A stretch of 64,000 bases of DNA from contig NZ_NEVN01000013.1 in assembly GCF_002261475.1 (NCBI RefSeq), positions 248,001 through 312,000 on the forward strand, given 5' to 3'. Both the position numbers and the translations under genes were made by a program. Below the pieces are notes generated by a model. It saw nothing but the letters and a program-made list of their open reading frames with translations. It was not told the origin of the DNA and made no database searches. This stretch comes from Bordetella genomosp. 5. Lineage in GTDB: Bacteria; Pseudomonadota; Gammaproteobacteria; Burkholderiales; Burkholderiaceae_B. Below, in pieces: positions 18,284-28,390 of the stretch. The number at the start of each line of letters is the position of its first letter. Within the stretch, counting starts at the first letter, position 1.

Positions 18284-18294
18284 TGGTATGACCA
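18284..18294. promoter_or_regulatory. GntR operator candidate 1
   Basis: TGGTATGACCA, a TGGT-3 bases-ACCA palindrome, 17 bases upstream of the regulator start codon. It fits the TGGTnnnACCA-like sites of FadR-subfamily regulators and probably mediates autoregulation. Confidence 0.65.
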
Positions 18295-18390
18295 GCGCGC
18301 GCCGCGTGGGCGCCGCTGCCGGGATGAATTCTCAAGCTGTTGAAATCACATCATAAAACGGCATTTCACGGCAGGCATCCGAGCACACAA

Positions 18391-18405
18391 ACTGGTCTGA
18401 CCAGT
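18391..18405. promoter_or_regulatory. GntR operator candidate 2, before glcB
   Basis: ACTGGTCTGACCAGT, a perfect 15-base palindrome (7-base half-sites, one central base), 122 bases upstream of glcB. It shares TGGTnTGACCA with candidate 1. Confidence 0.7.
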
Positions 18406-18527
18406 GCCGCGGAGGCTGGACAGCCCGGCCGCCGAAACGCGATGATGCGACATGGCCGTGCACCGCAGCATCCGGGTACCCGGCGCCTCTTCCTCCCCAC
18501 CTCATCTTTCTCTTCATCGAGACCGCC

Positions 18528-20702
18528 ATGACCGAGCGCATCCCGCACCACGGCCTGCAAGTGGCCACCGTCCTGCACCACTTCATCGAAGACGAGCTGC
18601 TGCCCGGCACCGGCGTCGACAGCGACGCCTTCTGGAGCGGATTCGCCGCATTGGTGAACGACCTGGCGCCGCAAAATCGCGCCTTGCTGGCCGAGCGCGA
18701 CCGCCTGCAGGTCGAGCTCGACACCTGGCACCGCGCCCATCCCGGCCCGATTCGCGACCATGCCTCGTACCGCGCGTTTCTGGAGCGCATCGGGTATCTG
18801 CAGCCGGCGCCGGCGCACGTGCGTGCCACGACCGCGCAGGTCGACAGCGAGATCGCGATCCAGGCCGGGCCCCAGCTGGTGGTGCCGGTGTCCAACGCAC
18901 GCTACGCGCTCAATGCCGCCAACGCCCGCTGGGGCAGCCTGTACGACGCGCTGTATGGCACCGACGCGATTCCGGCCAGCGCCGGCGCCGCGGGCCGCGA
19001 ATACAACCCGCAGCGCGGTCAGGCGGTGATCGCGCGGGCCCGCGCCTTCCTGGACCAGGCGGCGCCGCTGGCGCAGGGCTCGCACGCCGACACCACCGCC
19101 TACGCCATCGCCGACGGCAAACTCGTGGCCACCGTCGCGGGCAAACTGGTCGGCCTGGCCGATCCGGCGCAACTGCTCGGCTTCCAGGGCGAAGCCGGTT
19201 TCCCCACCGCCATCGTGCTGCGTCATCACGGCCTGCACTTCGAGATCCAGATCGACCGCCAGCATCAGATCGGCGCCACCGACGCCGCCGGCGTGAAAGA
19301 CGTGCTGGTCGAGGCCGCGCTCACCACCATCATGGATTGCGAAGACTCGGTGGCCGCGGTCGATGCGGAAGACAAGGTCCATATCTATCGCAACTGGCTC
19401 GGCCTGATGCGGGGCGACCTGTCCGAAAAGGTCAGCAAGGGCGGCAATACGTTCACGCGCCGCATGGCGCCCGATCGCGAATACCAGGGGCTGGACGGCA
19501 ACACCTTCACGCTGCCCGGGCGCTCGCTGATGTTCGTGCGCAACGTGGGCCATCTCATGACCAACCCCGCCGTGCTGGACGCCGACGGGGCCGAGGTGCC
19601 CGAGGGCATTCTCGATGCCGTAATCACGGTGCTGGCCGCGACCGCCGACCTGGCGCTCAAGCGCAACTCGCGCACCGGCTCGATCTACATCGTCAAACCC
19701 AAGATGCATGGCCCGGCCGAAGTGGCGTTTGCCAACACGCTGTTCGACCGCGTCGAAGACCTCTACCGGCTGCCGCGCAACACGGTGAAGATGGGCATCA
19801 TGGACGAGGAGCGCCGCACCAGCGTCAACCTCGCGGCCTGCATCGCCGCCGCCTCGCAGCGCGTGGCGTTCATCAATACCGGCTTTCTGGATCGCACGGG
19901 CGACGAGATGCATACCGCGATGGAAGCCGGCCCGATGCTGCGCAAGGGCGACATGAAGTCCAGCGCCTGGATCACCGCCTACGAGCGCAACAACGTGCTG
20001 ACCGGCCTGGACTGCGGCCTGCGCGGCCGCGCGCAGATCGGCAAGGGCATGTGGGCCATGCCCGACCTGATGGCCGCCATGCTGGAGCAGAAGATCGCGC
20101 ACCCCAAGGCCGGCGCCAACACCGCCTGGGTGCCCTCGCCCACCGCGGCCACGCTGCACGCGATGCACTACCATCAGATCGACGTGCAAGCCGTGCAGCA
20201 GGAGCTCGAGCGCACCCAGTATGCGCAGGTGCGCGACAGCCTGCTCGAAGGCCTGCTCACCGTGCCGGTGGGCGATCCCGCCACCTGGACGCCGGACGCC
20301 ATCCAGCAGGAGCTCGACAACAACGTGCAGGGCATCCTGGGCTATGTGGTGCGCTGGATCGATCAGGGCGTGGGCTGCTCCAAGGTGCCCGATATCCACG
20401 ACGTGGGCCTGATGGAAGACCGCGCCACGCTGCGCATCTCGAGCCAGCACATCGCCAACTGGCTGCGCCACGGCATCGTCGACGAGGCCCAGGTGCGCGC
20501 GACCTTCGAGCGCATGGCGGCCGTGGTCGATGGCCAGAATGCCAACGACCCCTACTACCAGCCGATGGCCGGCCGCTTCAGCGGCTCCTATGCCTACCGG
20601 GCCGCGTGCGCGTTGGTGTTCGAAGGCCTCACGCAACCCAACGGCTATACCGAGCCGCTGCTGCATCAGTACCGTCTCGCCTACAAGGCCGTGCACGACT
20701 GA
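18528..20702 (+). CDS. glcB: malate synthase G
   Basis: A 724-residue protein, the full length of malate synthase G. It condenses glyoxylate with acetyl-CoA to malate in the cytoplasm. It has the isoform G features: an N-terminal clasp ([21 protein letters not shown]), the [26 protein letters not shown] segment, the barrel core [18 protein letters not shown] (acidic Mg-binding residues), [11 protein letters not shown], and the C-terminal plug [20 protein letters not shown] ending in the usual [11 protein letters not shown] region. The divergent GntR regulator and the palindrome upstream suggest induction by glycolate. A terminator follows at once. Confidence 0.97.
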   Translation: MTERIPHHGLQVATVLHHFIEDELLPGTGVDSDAFWSGFAALVNDLAPQNRALLAERDRLQVELDTWHRAHPGPIRDHASYRAFLERIGYLQPAPAHVRATTAQVDSEIAIQAGPQLVVPVSNARYALNAANARWGSLYDALYGTDAIPASAGAAGREYNPQRGQAVIARARAFLDQAAPLAQGSHADTTAYAIADGKLVATVAGKLVGLADPAQLLGFQGEAGFPTAIVLRHHGLHFEIQIDRQHQIGATDAAGVKDVLVEAALTTIMDCEDSVAAVDAEDKVHIYRNWLGLMRGDLSEKVSKGGNTFTRRMAPDREYQGLDGNTFTLPGRSLMFVRNVGHLMTNPAVLDADGAEVPEGILDAVITVLAATADLALKRNSRTGSIYIVKPKMHGPAEVAFANTLFDRVEDLYRLPRNTVKMGIMDEERRTSVNLAACIAAASQRVAFINTGFLDRTGDEMHTAMEAGPMLRKGDMKSSAWITAYERNNVLTGLDCGLRGRAQIGKGMWAMPDLMAAMLEQKIAHPKAGANTAWVPSPTAATLHAMHYHQIDVQAVQQELERTQYAQVRDSLLEGLLTVPVGDPATWTPDAIQQELDNNVQGILGYVVRWIDQGVGCSKVPDIHDVGLMEDRATLRISSQHIANWLRHGIVDEAQVRATFERMAAVVDGQNANDPYYQPMAGRFSGSYAYRAACALVFEGLTQPNGYTEPLLHQYRLAYKAVHD

Positions 20703-20724
20703 ACGCCGCGCAGCACAGCCCTGC

Positions 20725-20767
20725 AAACCGCCGCCCGGCTGCCCGCCGTGGCGGCGGTTTGCGTTTT
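20725..20767 (+). terminator. terminator after glcB
   Basis: AAACCGCCGCC at 20725-20735 pairs with GGCGGCGGTTT at 20750-20760 (11-bp perfect stem), followed by GCGTTTT. It ends just where the TetR operator begins. Confidence 0.75.
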
Positions 20768-20784
20768 CGCACGACCGTGCTAAA
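20765..20784. promoter_or_regulatory. TetR operator at the tetR start
   Basis: TTTCGCACGACCGTGCTAAA, an inverted repeat with 9-base arms and a 2-base centre, one mismatch between arms. It ends eight bases before the tetR ATG, so a bound repressor would block its own gene. Confidence 0.7.
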
Positions 20785-20792
20785 TTGCGGGC

Positions 20793-21407
20793 ATGGACAC
20801 ACACGCTTCCAAGAGCGAGCTCACGCTCGCGGCCATCGTGGACGCCGCCCTCGACATGGCGGCGAGCCAGGGCATGGAATCGCTCTCGCTCGGCGAGGTC
20901 GCGCGCCGTCTGGGCATCAGCAAAAGTGGCGTCTTCTCGCGCGTCGGCTCGCGCGAGGCCTTGCAGCGTGCCGTGCTGGATGAATACGATCGCCGCTTCG
21001 TCGAGGCGGTGTTCACGCCGGCGATGCAGGCGCCGCGCGGCCTGCCGCGCCTCGACGCCCTGGTCGGCAACTGGATCACGCGCGCCGCTAATGTGGACAC
21101 CCACACCGGCTGCATCTATGTGGCCGGTGCGTTCGAATACGACGACTTCGACACGCCGCTGCGCGAGCGATTGCAAGAAAACGTGCAGCGCTGGCGCGCC
21201 GCGCTCGAACGCACCGCCGTGCAGGCGCTCGAGGCCGGGCACCTGCGTCCGGACACCGATGCACGTCAGCTGGTCTTCGAGGTGTACAGCCTCATGGTCG
21301 GGCTGATGCACGATGCCCGCTTCCTGCGCGATCCCGAGGCGCCCGAGCGCGTGCGCCTCGCCTACCGCAGGCTGATTTCCACGTATCGCAGTTTCTCCGC
21401 CGCCTGA
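20793..21407 (+). CDS. TetR/AcrR family transcriptional regulator
   Basis: A 204-residue regulator. Residues 10-57 are a TetR helix-turn-helix domain (LTLAAIVDAALDMAASQGMESLSLGEVARRLGISKSGVFSRVGSREALQRAVLDEY). The rest is a helical ligand-binding domain that begins with the RRFVEAVFTPAM segment; its ligand is unknown. A near-perfect palindrome covers the region just before the start codon, and a perfect copy lies downstream in front of a 39-residue membrane protein gene, so the regulator probably controls both itself and that gene. A GC-rich terminator follows. Confidence 0.9.
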   Translation: MDTHASKSELTLAAIVDAALDMAASQGMESLSLGEVARRLGISKSGVFSRVGSREALQRAVLDEYDRRFVEAVFTPAMQAPRGLPRLDALVGNWITRAANVDTHTGCIYVAGAFEYDDFDTPLRERLQENVQRWRAALERTAVQALEAGHLRPDTDARQLVFEVYSLMVGLMHDARFLRDPEAPERVRLAYRRLISTYRSFSAA

Positions 21408-21430
21408 GCCCCGAGCCAGGCGCGCTACCC

Positions 21431-21452
21431 GGCCCGCGTCCGCGGGCCTTTT
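21431..21452 (+). terminator. terminator after tetR
   Basis: GGCCCGCG and CGCGGGCC lie on either side of a TC (in practice GGCCCG paired with CGGGCC around a CGTCCG loop), followed by TTTT. It separates tetR from the small membrane protein gene, which therefore needs its own promoter. Confidence 0.75.
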
Positions 21453-21462
21453 GCAGGCTTAT

Positions 21463-21482
21463 TTTCGCACGGTCGTGCGAAA
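21463..21482. promoter_or_regulatory. TetR operator before the 39-residue protein gene
   Basis: TTTCGCACGGTCGTGCGAAA: 9-base arms that match perfectly around a GT centre. It differs from the site before tetR only in the centre and one arm base. It overlaps the start of the AAGGAG ribosome binding site, so binding would repress the small gene. Confidence 0.75.
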
Positions 21483-21492
21483 GGAGTGCGTC

Positions 21493-21612
21493 ATGAACGC
21501 TTGGGTTCTGGTCGGTCTGGTGGCCATGGCGGGTGGCGTGCGCGCCTGGCTGGGCTGGCGCGCGCTGCTGCGCCAGCTGCCCGATAAAAACGAGGACATC
21601 AGTCTGTTCTGA
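21493..21612 (+). CDS. 39-residue single-helix membrane protein
   Basis: A 39-codon gene from ATG 21493 to TGA 21612. AAGGAG lies six bases before the ATG, one of the best ribosome binding sites in the window. The peptide has a hydrophobic N-terminal helix (residues 3-22, AWVLVGLVAMAGGVRAWLGW), then a basic patch RALLRQ and a short acidic tail DKNEDISLF. It probably sits in the inner membrane with one helix. The TetR palindrome just upstream and the hairpin around its stop codon support a real gene. I do not recognise the family. Confidence 0.65.
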   Translation: MNAWVLVGLVAMAGGVRAWLGWRALLRQLPDKNEDISLF

Positions 21613-21620
21613 TGTCCTCG
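21591..21620 (+). terminator. perfect 12-bp hairpin spanning the small gene's stop codon
   Basis: CGAGGACATCAG at 21591-21602 pairs with CTGATGTCCTCG at 21609-21620 around the loop TCTGTT. The TGA stop (21610-21612) is inside the 3' arm. No T-run follows. It may terminate transcription or protect the message end. Degenerate GGCCCGATC-like motifs follow up to about 21720. Confidence 0.55.
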
Positions 21621-21708
21621 CGCGGTCTTGGTGGGCGGGTCTTAGCGGGCCGATCTCGGTGGCCCGATCGTAGTGACCAATCCTCTAGGCCCGATCATCT
21701 TGCCGATC

Positions 21709-22783
<1,075 letters not shown>

Positions 22784-22791
<8 letters not shown>

Positions 22792-24556
22792 GAAGTTTGA
22801 CTCCGAAACGCAGGGCGATACCCAGGCCGATCACGACCAGGACGATATTGATGAAGGAGAGCGCGGCCACGATGTCGATCGCGCCCGAGGCCCACAACGA
22901 GACCAGCATGGAGCCGATGGTCTCGGTGCCGGGCGAGAGCAGATACACGCCGGTGGAGTACTCGCGCTCGAAGATGAGGAACATCAGCAGCCAGGCGCCG
23001 ATCAGGCCATAGCGCGCGAGCGGCACCGTGACATGGCGCGTGACCTGACCTCGGCGGGCGCCCGCGCTGCGCGCGGCTTCTTCGAGCTCGGGCGCCACCT
23101 GCAGCAGCGTGGATGAGATGAGGCGCAGGCCATAGGCCATCCAGACCACCGTGTAGGCCAGCCACACGCTGAAGATCGTGCTGCGCAGCGAGCGCAGCCA
23201 TTCGATCGGCGATTCGCGCACCCACTCGGCAAACGGCAGCGACGAGAGGATGCCCCCTTCGTCGAAGGCGTTGTCCAGCCACATCGGCACGAACAGGAAC
23301 AGCCACAGGAACGCCAGACCCGCGAGCAGACCCGGCACCGCGCGCGGCACCAGCACGCTGTAGTCCAGGAAGCGCGTGGTGTTGTCCGGCTTGCGATGCA
23401 TGGCCAGGCCGACGAACAGATAGCAGAACACCGCCAGCGCCCCGCCGAACACACCGATCGCCACCGAGTTGACGATGGCGCGGATCAGGTTGGGCTGCGC
23501 GAACACGGTGCGGAACGCCTCGACCGACAACACGTCGAAGAGCGACACGCCCATGCCCCAGTTGGAAACGAAAGCGCGCAGCAGCACACCCACGAGCGGC
23601 ACCACGATGGTGACGAACAGCCAGAACGCCACCACGGCGCCCGCCACCCAGCGCCACTTGCCGAGCGGCAGCGCGCGTGCACGCGAGGCCTTGCCCTTCA
23701 TCGTGACGAACCGGTTCGCCGAACGCATCAGCCGGCGCTGCAACATCACGAGCGGGATCGTCATGCAGATCAGCACCACGGCGACCGAGGCCATCAGGTG
23801 ATAGGACGGGATGCCCAGCTTGTTGGTGAGTTTGTAGAGATAGGTGGCCAGCACCAGGTTGCCTTCGGGATCGCCCAGCACCAGCACGAGACCGAACACC
23901 TCCAGACCCAGGAAGAACAGCAGCACCGTCGCGTACAGAATGGCGGGCCGCACCATGGGCAGGCTCACCGAGACCATCACGCGCAGCGGCGACGCTCCGG
24001 CCACGCGCGCCGCCTCTTCCACGTCGGAGCCCATGCTGCGCAGGGCCGACGAGATGTAGAGATAGGCGTGCGGCACGTGCGTGAGGCCCGCGATGATGAC
24101 GATGCTGGTCAGCGAATAAATGTTCCAGGGCACGAAGCCCAGCAGCTGCTGCGCCCAGGCCGAGAAGAACCCGACCGGGCCGGCCGCGACCACATAGCCG
24201 AAGCCCAGCACCATCGGCGATACGAACACCGGTACGAGGATCAGGGGCTCGATCCAGCGCCGGCCCGGCAGGTCGGTGCGAATCATCAGGAAGGCCAGCA
24301 TGCCGCCCAGAGGAATCGAGATCGCCGCCAGGCCGAAGGCCAGGATGAAGCCGCTGCGCAGCGCTTTGTAGAAGTCCGGATCGTCGAAGATGAACCGGTA
24401 GGCGTCCAGGCTGAATACCTTGGACGGCGAAAAGAACGGCGCCGAGAGAAAGCTCTGGATGATGATGAACGACAGCGGCGCGTAGATCGCCAGAGCCGTC
24501 AGCAGCACGACGACGCCGCGCGGCAGCGACTGCCATTTCCTGCGCAATGCCAGCAT
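22784..24556 (-). CDS. ABC transporter permease, two fused permease domains (FbpB-like)
   Basis: A 590-residue inner-membrane protein with about twelve helices in two homologous halves. Each half holds a binding-protein-dependent transport EAA loop: EEAARVAGASPLRVMVSVSLPM in the first and EEAARSAGARRGQVTRHVTVPL in the second; these dock onto the ATPase. Fused permeases of this kind are typical of the FbpB type. The gene overlaps the ATPase gene by eight bases and follows the binding-protein gene by about 90 bases. Confidence 0.93.
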
Positions 24557-24648
24557 GGAGAATCCTGTATCGATGAACGGAGTCCGGCGCCGCCGCGCCC
24601 CGGCCGCGACGGGCCGGTGACGGGCGGGCCGAGACGTGACGCCGCGCC

Positions 24649-25740
24649 TTACTTGCCGGCGGCGGCGCGCCAGTCCTTGATGAACTGCAGACGCTTGTTC
24701 TGCTCGAGGTAGTCGAGCAGGGTCTGATCGACGGGGATCGGCTTGAGCGCCTTGCCCAGCTTCTTGGTCATGCCATCGACGTCGTTGTCGCCCTCGATGT
24801 CGTCACGGATGGAAGCCATGTCGGCCTTGTTCGCGACGATCTCCTGGCCCTTCTGCGACAGCAGGTAGTCCATCCACAGCTTGGCCGCATTGCGGTTCTT
24901 GGCCTTCTTGCTGACGAAGGCCACGCGCGAGAGCACCAGCGTGTAGTCGGTGGGGTACGACACGCCCAGCGACGGATCCGACTTTGCGCGCGTCTCGGCG
25001 TAGGAGCCCAGGATGTTGTAGCCGATCAGGTTCTCGCCCGAGGACACGCGCTCCATCATCGTGCCGGTGGACGACTGCACGATCAGGCCGCCCTTCGCCA
25101 TCTGCGCGAGGTTCTCGAAGTACTTGGGATCGTTGGCCTTGTCCTGCACGGCCAGCATGAAGCCCACGGCCGACTTCTCGATGTCGTAGGTGGTGACCTT
25201 GTTCTTGAACTTGTCGGGCTGGCTGGCGATCAGCTTGGCCAGCGCGGTGTGCGTGGTCGGCACTTCCGCGGCCGGGATCAGGCGCTTGTTGTAGATGAAG
25301 ACCGCGGGCTCGTAGGTCGTGCCGTAGGCGGCGTCTTTCCACACGGCCCACGACGGCAGCTTGCCGGCTTCGGGCGAGCGATAGGTGAGCGCGTAGTCGG
25401 TGGCGAGCTTGAGCGCCGAGTCCATCGACGAGCTCCACACCACGTCGCCGCTGCCGCCACCGGCCGCCTGCTCGCTAATGTAGCGGTTGTACAGCTCGGT
25501 GCTGTTCATGTCGTTGTATTCGACCTTGACCCCCGGATACGCCGCTTCGAAGCCCGCGATGATGGGGCCGGCAGCCTTGGTGTCGGTGGTCGAATAGATG
25601 ATGACCTTGCCCTCTTTCTTGGCGCCGTCGATGATCTTCTGGTAATCGGCCGGATAGCCGGCGGGAATCTGCTGCGCGTGCGCAGCCGTGATACCGAACG
25701 CAGCGACGCAGGCGGCCGCCAGGCAGGACTTGGCAAACAT
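24649..25740 (-). CDS. periplasmic ABC substrate-binding protein (FbpA/AfuA/PgtC-like)
   Basis: A 363-residue exported protein. Signal peptide: residues 1-22 (MFAKSCLAAACVAAFGITAAHA, cut before QQIP). The mature part is a two-lobe binding protein of the FbpA-like family: GKVIIYSTTD at the start, AGFEAAYPGVKVEY, VWSSSMDSALKL, TYEPAVFIYNKR, and IGYNILGSYAE. The tandem tyrosines that hold iron in FbpA are not seen, so an organic or phosphorylated ligand (as for AfuA or PgtC) is more likely than ferric iron. The histidine kinase encoded upstream in the same operon ends in a clear homologue of this protein. Confidence 0.9.
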   Translation of the reverse strand: MFAKSCLAAACVAAFGITAAHAQQIPAGYPADYQKIIDGAKKEGKVIIYSTTDTKAAGPIIAGFEAAYPGVKVEYNDMNSTELYNRYISEQAAGGGSGDVVWSSSMDSALKLATDYALTYRSPEAGKLPSWAVWKDAAYGTTYEPAVFIYNKRLIPAAEVPTTHTALAKLIASQPDKFKNKVTTYDIEKSAVGFMLAVQDKANDPKYFENLAQMAKGGLIVQSSTGTMMERVSSGENLIGYNILGSYAETRAKSDPSLGVSYPTDYTLVLSRVAFVSKKAKNRNAAKLWMDYLLSQKGQEIVANKADMASIRDDIEGDNDVDGMTKKLGKALKPIPVDQTLLDYLEQNKRLQFIKDWRAAAGK

Positions 25741-25861
25741 ATTGTCTACTCCATCTTCGATGAGGGGATCTGGCTCTTCGGCCAGCCTGCCGGCATCTTA
25801 GGAGTGGGCGTCTGTCGGCGTCCTGTCATGGCGCGTCCGCGCGCGCTGGGGAAATCCCTGA

Positions 25862-28390
25862 TCAGCGCGCGGGCGCGGCGCCCTTTGTCACAGGGGTTTC
25901 CGGCGTATCGGTGACCAGCCGCATCCAGCTCTGCACGAAGCGCGAATGACGGCGCTGATCGAGCCCGACCAGCAAGGCCGGGCTCAGCACCACCGGCTGC
26001 ACGATGCCCGGCGCACGCGCCTGCAGCGCGTCGGCGGTCCAGGGGCCGGGGGTGCCCTGCACCAGCGCGCCCAGGCCCGCGTGCGTGGCCGCCACTTGCT
26101 GGCCCGCGGGCGACAGCAGCCAGTCGACCAGCGCGCGCGCGAGCTCGGGGTGCGGGGCGCGCCGCGCGATCAGCACCGAGCGCGCGAGCACCACCATGTA
26201 GTCTTGCGGCAGCACCACACCGATCTTCGCGCCCGCGGCCTCGCGCGCCAGCGCGTACGAGCCCAGCATGTTGTAGCCGAGGTCGATCTCGCCCGCCTCG
26301 ATCTGATCCAGGATCTCCGCGCTGGTGGCCGACAGCCGCACACCGACCTGACCCAGCGCATTCGCGACGGCCCAGAAGCTGGACGACACGAGCTCGTCCT
26401 GCTCGGCCAGCAGATAGCCGAGGCTGCTCGCCGCGATGTCATAGGTCCCGACCCGGCCTCGCAACGCGTCGCGCTCCGTCTCGAGCAGGCGCAGCAGGGC
26501 CTGCCGCGAGCGCGGCACCGTGTCAGGCGTGAACCGGTCGGGGTTGTAGACGATGACCGCCGGCTCGAACGTGAAGCCGTACACCTCATTGCGCCACATG
26601 GCCCACGCGGGCAGGCGCTGCGCGTAGGGCGAGGCATAGCTTGCCGCGTAGCCATCGTTGGCCAGGCGGATCTGCAGGTCCACCGCCGATGAGATCAGCA
26701 CATCCACGTCGTCGAGCTTGCCGGCGATGGCGGCTTCGTAAAGCTCCCGGCTACCCATCTCGCGGTACTGCACCGAGACGTCCGGCCGCTCCGACTGAAA
26801 GCCCGCGATCAGCGGCGCGATCACCGGCGTGTCGGTAGGCCCCGCCACGACCAGCGTGCGGCCGGTTTTTTGGGGCGCCGGATACTCGCTCACCACCGCA
26901 ACCGGTTGCGCGTACAACTTTCCGCCCGGCAGGCTGCCCAGCGCCGCCAGCAGCGCCACGGCCACGGCCGTGATGAGCCGGCGCCGGCCCGTCGGCGCGG
27001 CGCTCGGGCGGGCCGCCAGCGCCAGCACGACCCGCACGCTGAGCCCGCCGCCCGCGCGATCCTGCAGCATCAATGCCCCGCCATGCGCCTGCACCACCGA
27101 ACGCACTATCGCCAGGCCCAGGCCCGACCCGCTCGCCTGCGCGCCATGGCGTCCGCGCTGAAAGCGCTGCTGCACCACTTCTTTTTCATCGTCGGCGATG
27201 CCGGGACCGCGGTCGGCGACGGTGATCGCCAGCCGGTATCCCGCCACCGGCGTCACGCTGATATCCACGACGCTCTCCGGTGCATAGCGCAAGGCGTTGT
27301 CGACCAGGTTACGCAGCATCTCGCGCAGCGCGACGCGATCGCCCATCACCCGCGCGCGCCGCAGCTCGGGCGCCACGGCGATGCGCAGACGCGCGGCCTC
27401 CAGCGGCCCGATGCGATGCCGGGTCTCGTTCAGAATCTGCGCCACGCCGACCCGCTCGCGCTCGCCGGTGCCGAGCCGGTGCGTGATGGTGGCGTCCATC
27501 AGCAATTGATTGATGAGCTGGCTGGCGTGCGTGGCGTTCTGGTGAATGCGCCGCACGCGCTCGCGCAGCCGGTCCACGTCGGGCTCTTCCAGCGCGACCT
27601 CGGCCTGCGCGCGCAACGACGCGAGCGGCGTGCGCACCTGGTGCGCGGCGTCGGCCACCAGCGTATTGAGCGAGGCCATCATGCCGGCCAGGCGCTGCAT
27701 GAAGGCGTCGAGCGCCTGCGCCAGGCGGCGCACTTCGCTGGGCACCGGCGCGCGCAGCGGCGCCAGATCGTCGGGCGCGCGATGACGCAGCTCGCGCTCC
27801 ACCACCGCGAGCGGCGCGAAGGCGCGCTCGATCCCGAACCACAGTAGGGCCAGCGCCACCAGCGCCAGCACCACCAGCGGCCACACGCTGCGATTGAGAA
27901 TCTCGGCCGCCAGCGCCTCGCGCGCGCCGAGCGTTTCGGCGACACGGATCGTGACCCACCCGGCATGCTGCCCCGCCGACACCAGCCGGCCCACGGTCGC
28001 GACCCGCACGGGCTCGTCGTGATAGCGCAGGGTGGTGAAAACGGGCGTGGCGCTGGTGGCCACCGGCAGGCCGGGCGCCAGATCGGCATAGCCCGTCACG
28101 GTGCGGCCGTTGGCCGCCAGAATCTGATAGAACACCCGCTCGCTGCCCGACAGCATGGCCAGCGACGAAAACGGCGGCTCGGCCGTCACGCTGTCGTCCT
28201 CGATCTGGACCGAGCCCGCGATGGTCAGCGCCGAGGCCGCCAGCAGGCGGTCGAACGCCTGCTCGGCGGCGCGATGCGCATACCCTTGCAGAAAGAAGAA
28301 CAAACCGACCGAGGCGCACGCGAGCAGCGTGAGCGCCAGCAGAAAAACCCGGCGCCGGATCGAGGCGCCTTCAGCCGGCTTCATCGACAC
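25862..28390 (-). CDS. sensor histidine kinase fused to a C-terminal substrate-binding domain
   Basis: An 842-residue protein with an unusual order. Residues 14-34 are helix 1, 35-165 a periplasmic sensor region as in TctE-like kinases, 168-188 helix 2, then a HAMP-like linker. The HisKA box has the phospho-acceptor H250 (DAAHQVRTPLASL); the ATPase domain has the N box around NLVDNALRYA (361-370), DRGPGI (393-398) and GSGLGLAI (421-428). After it comes a third hydrophobic segment (471-487) that resembles a signal anchor, and residues 510-830 are a complete FbpA-like binding domain. That domain matches the operon's own binding protein throughout (compare LPAWAMWRNEVYGFTFEPA and LPSWAVWKDAAYGTTYEPA). 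The start is GTG 28390 or ATG 28384; both overlap the response regulator gene. Confidence 0.9.
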   Translation of the reverse strand: MSMKPAEGASIRRRVFLLALTLLACASVGLFFFLQGYAHRAAEQAFDRLLAASALTIAGSVQIEDDSVTAEPPFSSLAMLSGSERVFYQILAANGRTVTGYADLAPGLPVATSATPVFTTLRYHDEPVRVATVGRLVSAGQHAGWVTIRVAETLGAREALAAEILNRSVWPLVVLALVALALLWFGIERAFAPLAVVERELRHRAPDDLAPLRAPVPSEVRRLAQALDAFMQRLAGMMASLNTLVADAAHQVRTPLASLRAQAEVALEEPDVDRLRERVRRIHQNATHASQLINQLLMDATITHRLGTGERERVGVAQILNETRHRIGPLEAARLRIAVAPELRRARVMGDRVALREMLRNLVDNALRYAPESVVDISVTPVAGYRLAITVADRGPGIADDEKEVVQQRFQRGRHGAQASGSGLGLAIVRSVVQAHGGALMLQDRAGGGLSVRVVLALAARPSAAPTGRRRLITAVAVALLAALGSLPGGKLYAQPVAVVSEYPAPQKTGRTLVVAGPTDTPVIAPLIAGFQSERPDVSVQYREMGSRELYEAAIAGKLDDVDVLISSAVDLQIRLANDGYAASYASPYAQRLPAWAMWRNEVYGFTFEPAVIVYNPDRFTPDTVPRSRQALLRLLETERDALRGRVGTYDIAASSLGYLLAEQDELVSSSFWAVANALGQVGVRLSATSAEILDQIEAGEIDLGYNMLGSYALAREAAGAKIGVVLPQDYMVVLARSVLIARRAPHPELARALVDWLLSPAGQQVAATHAGLGALVQGTPGPWTADALQARAPGIVQPVVLSPALLVGLDQRRHSRFVQSWMRLVTDTPETPVTKGAAPAR

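Noticed and set aside
18366-21311. A 981-codon minus-strand frame over glcB and tetR
   Set aside because: It is the reverse of clear malate synthase and TetR genes and has only Gly/His/Ala-rich low-complexity sequence.
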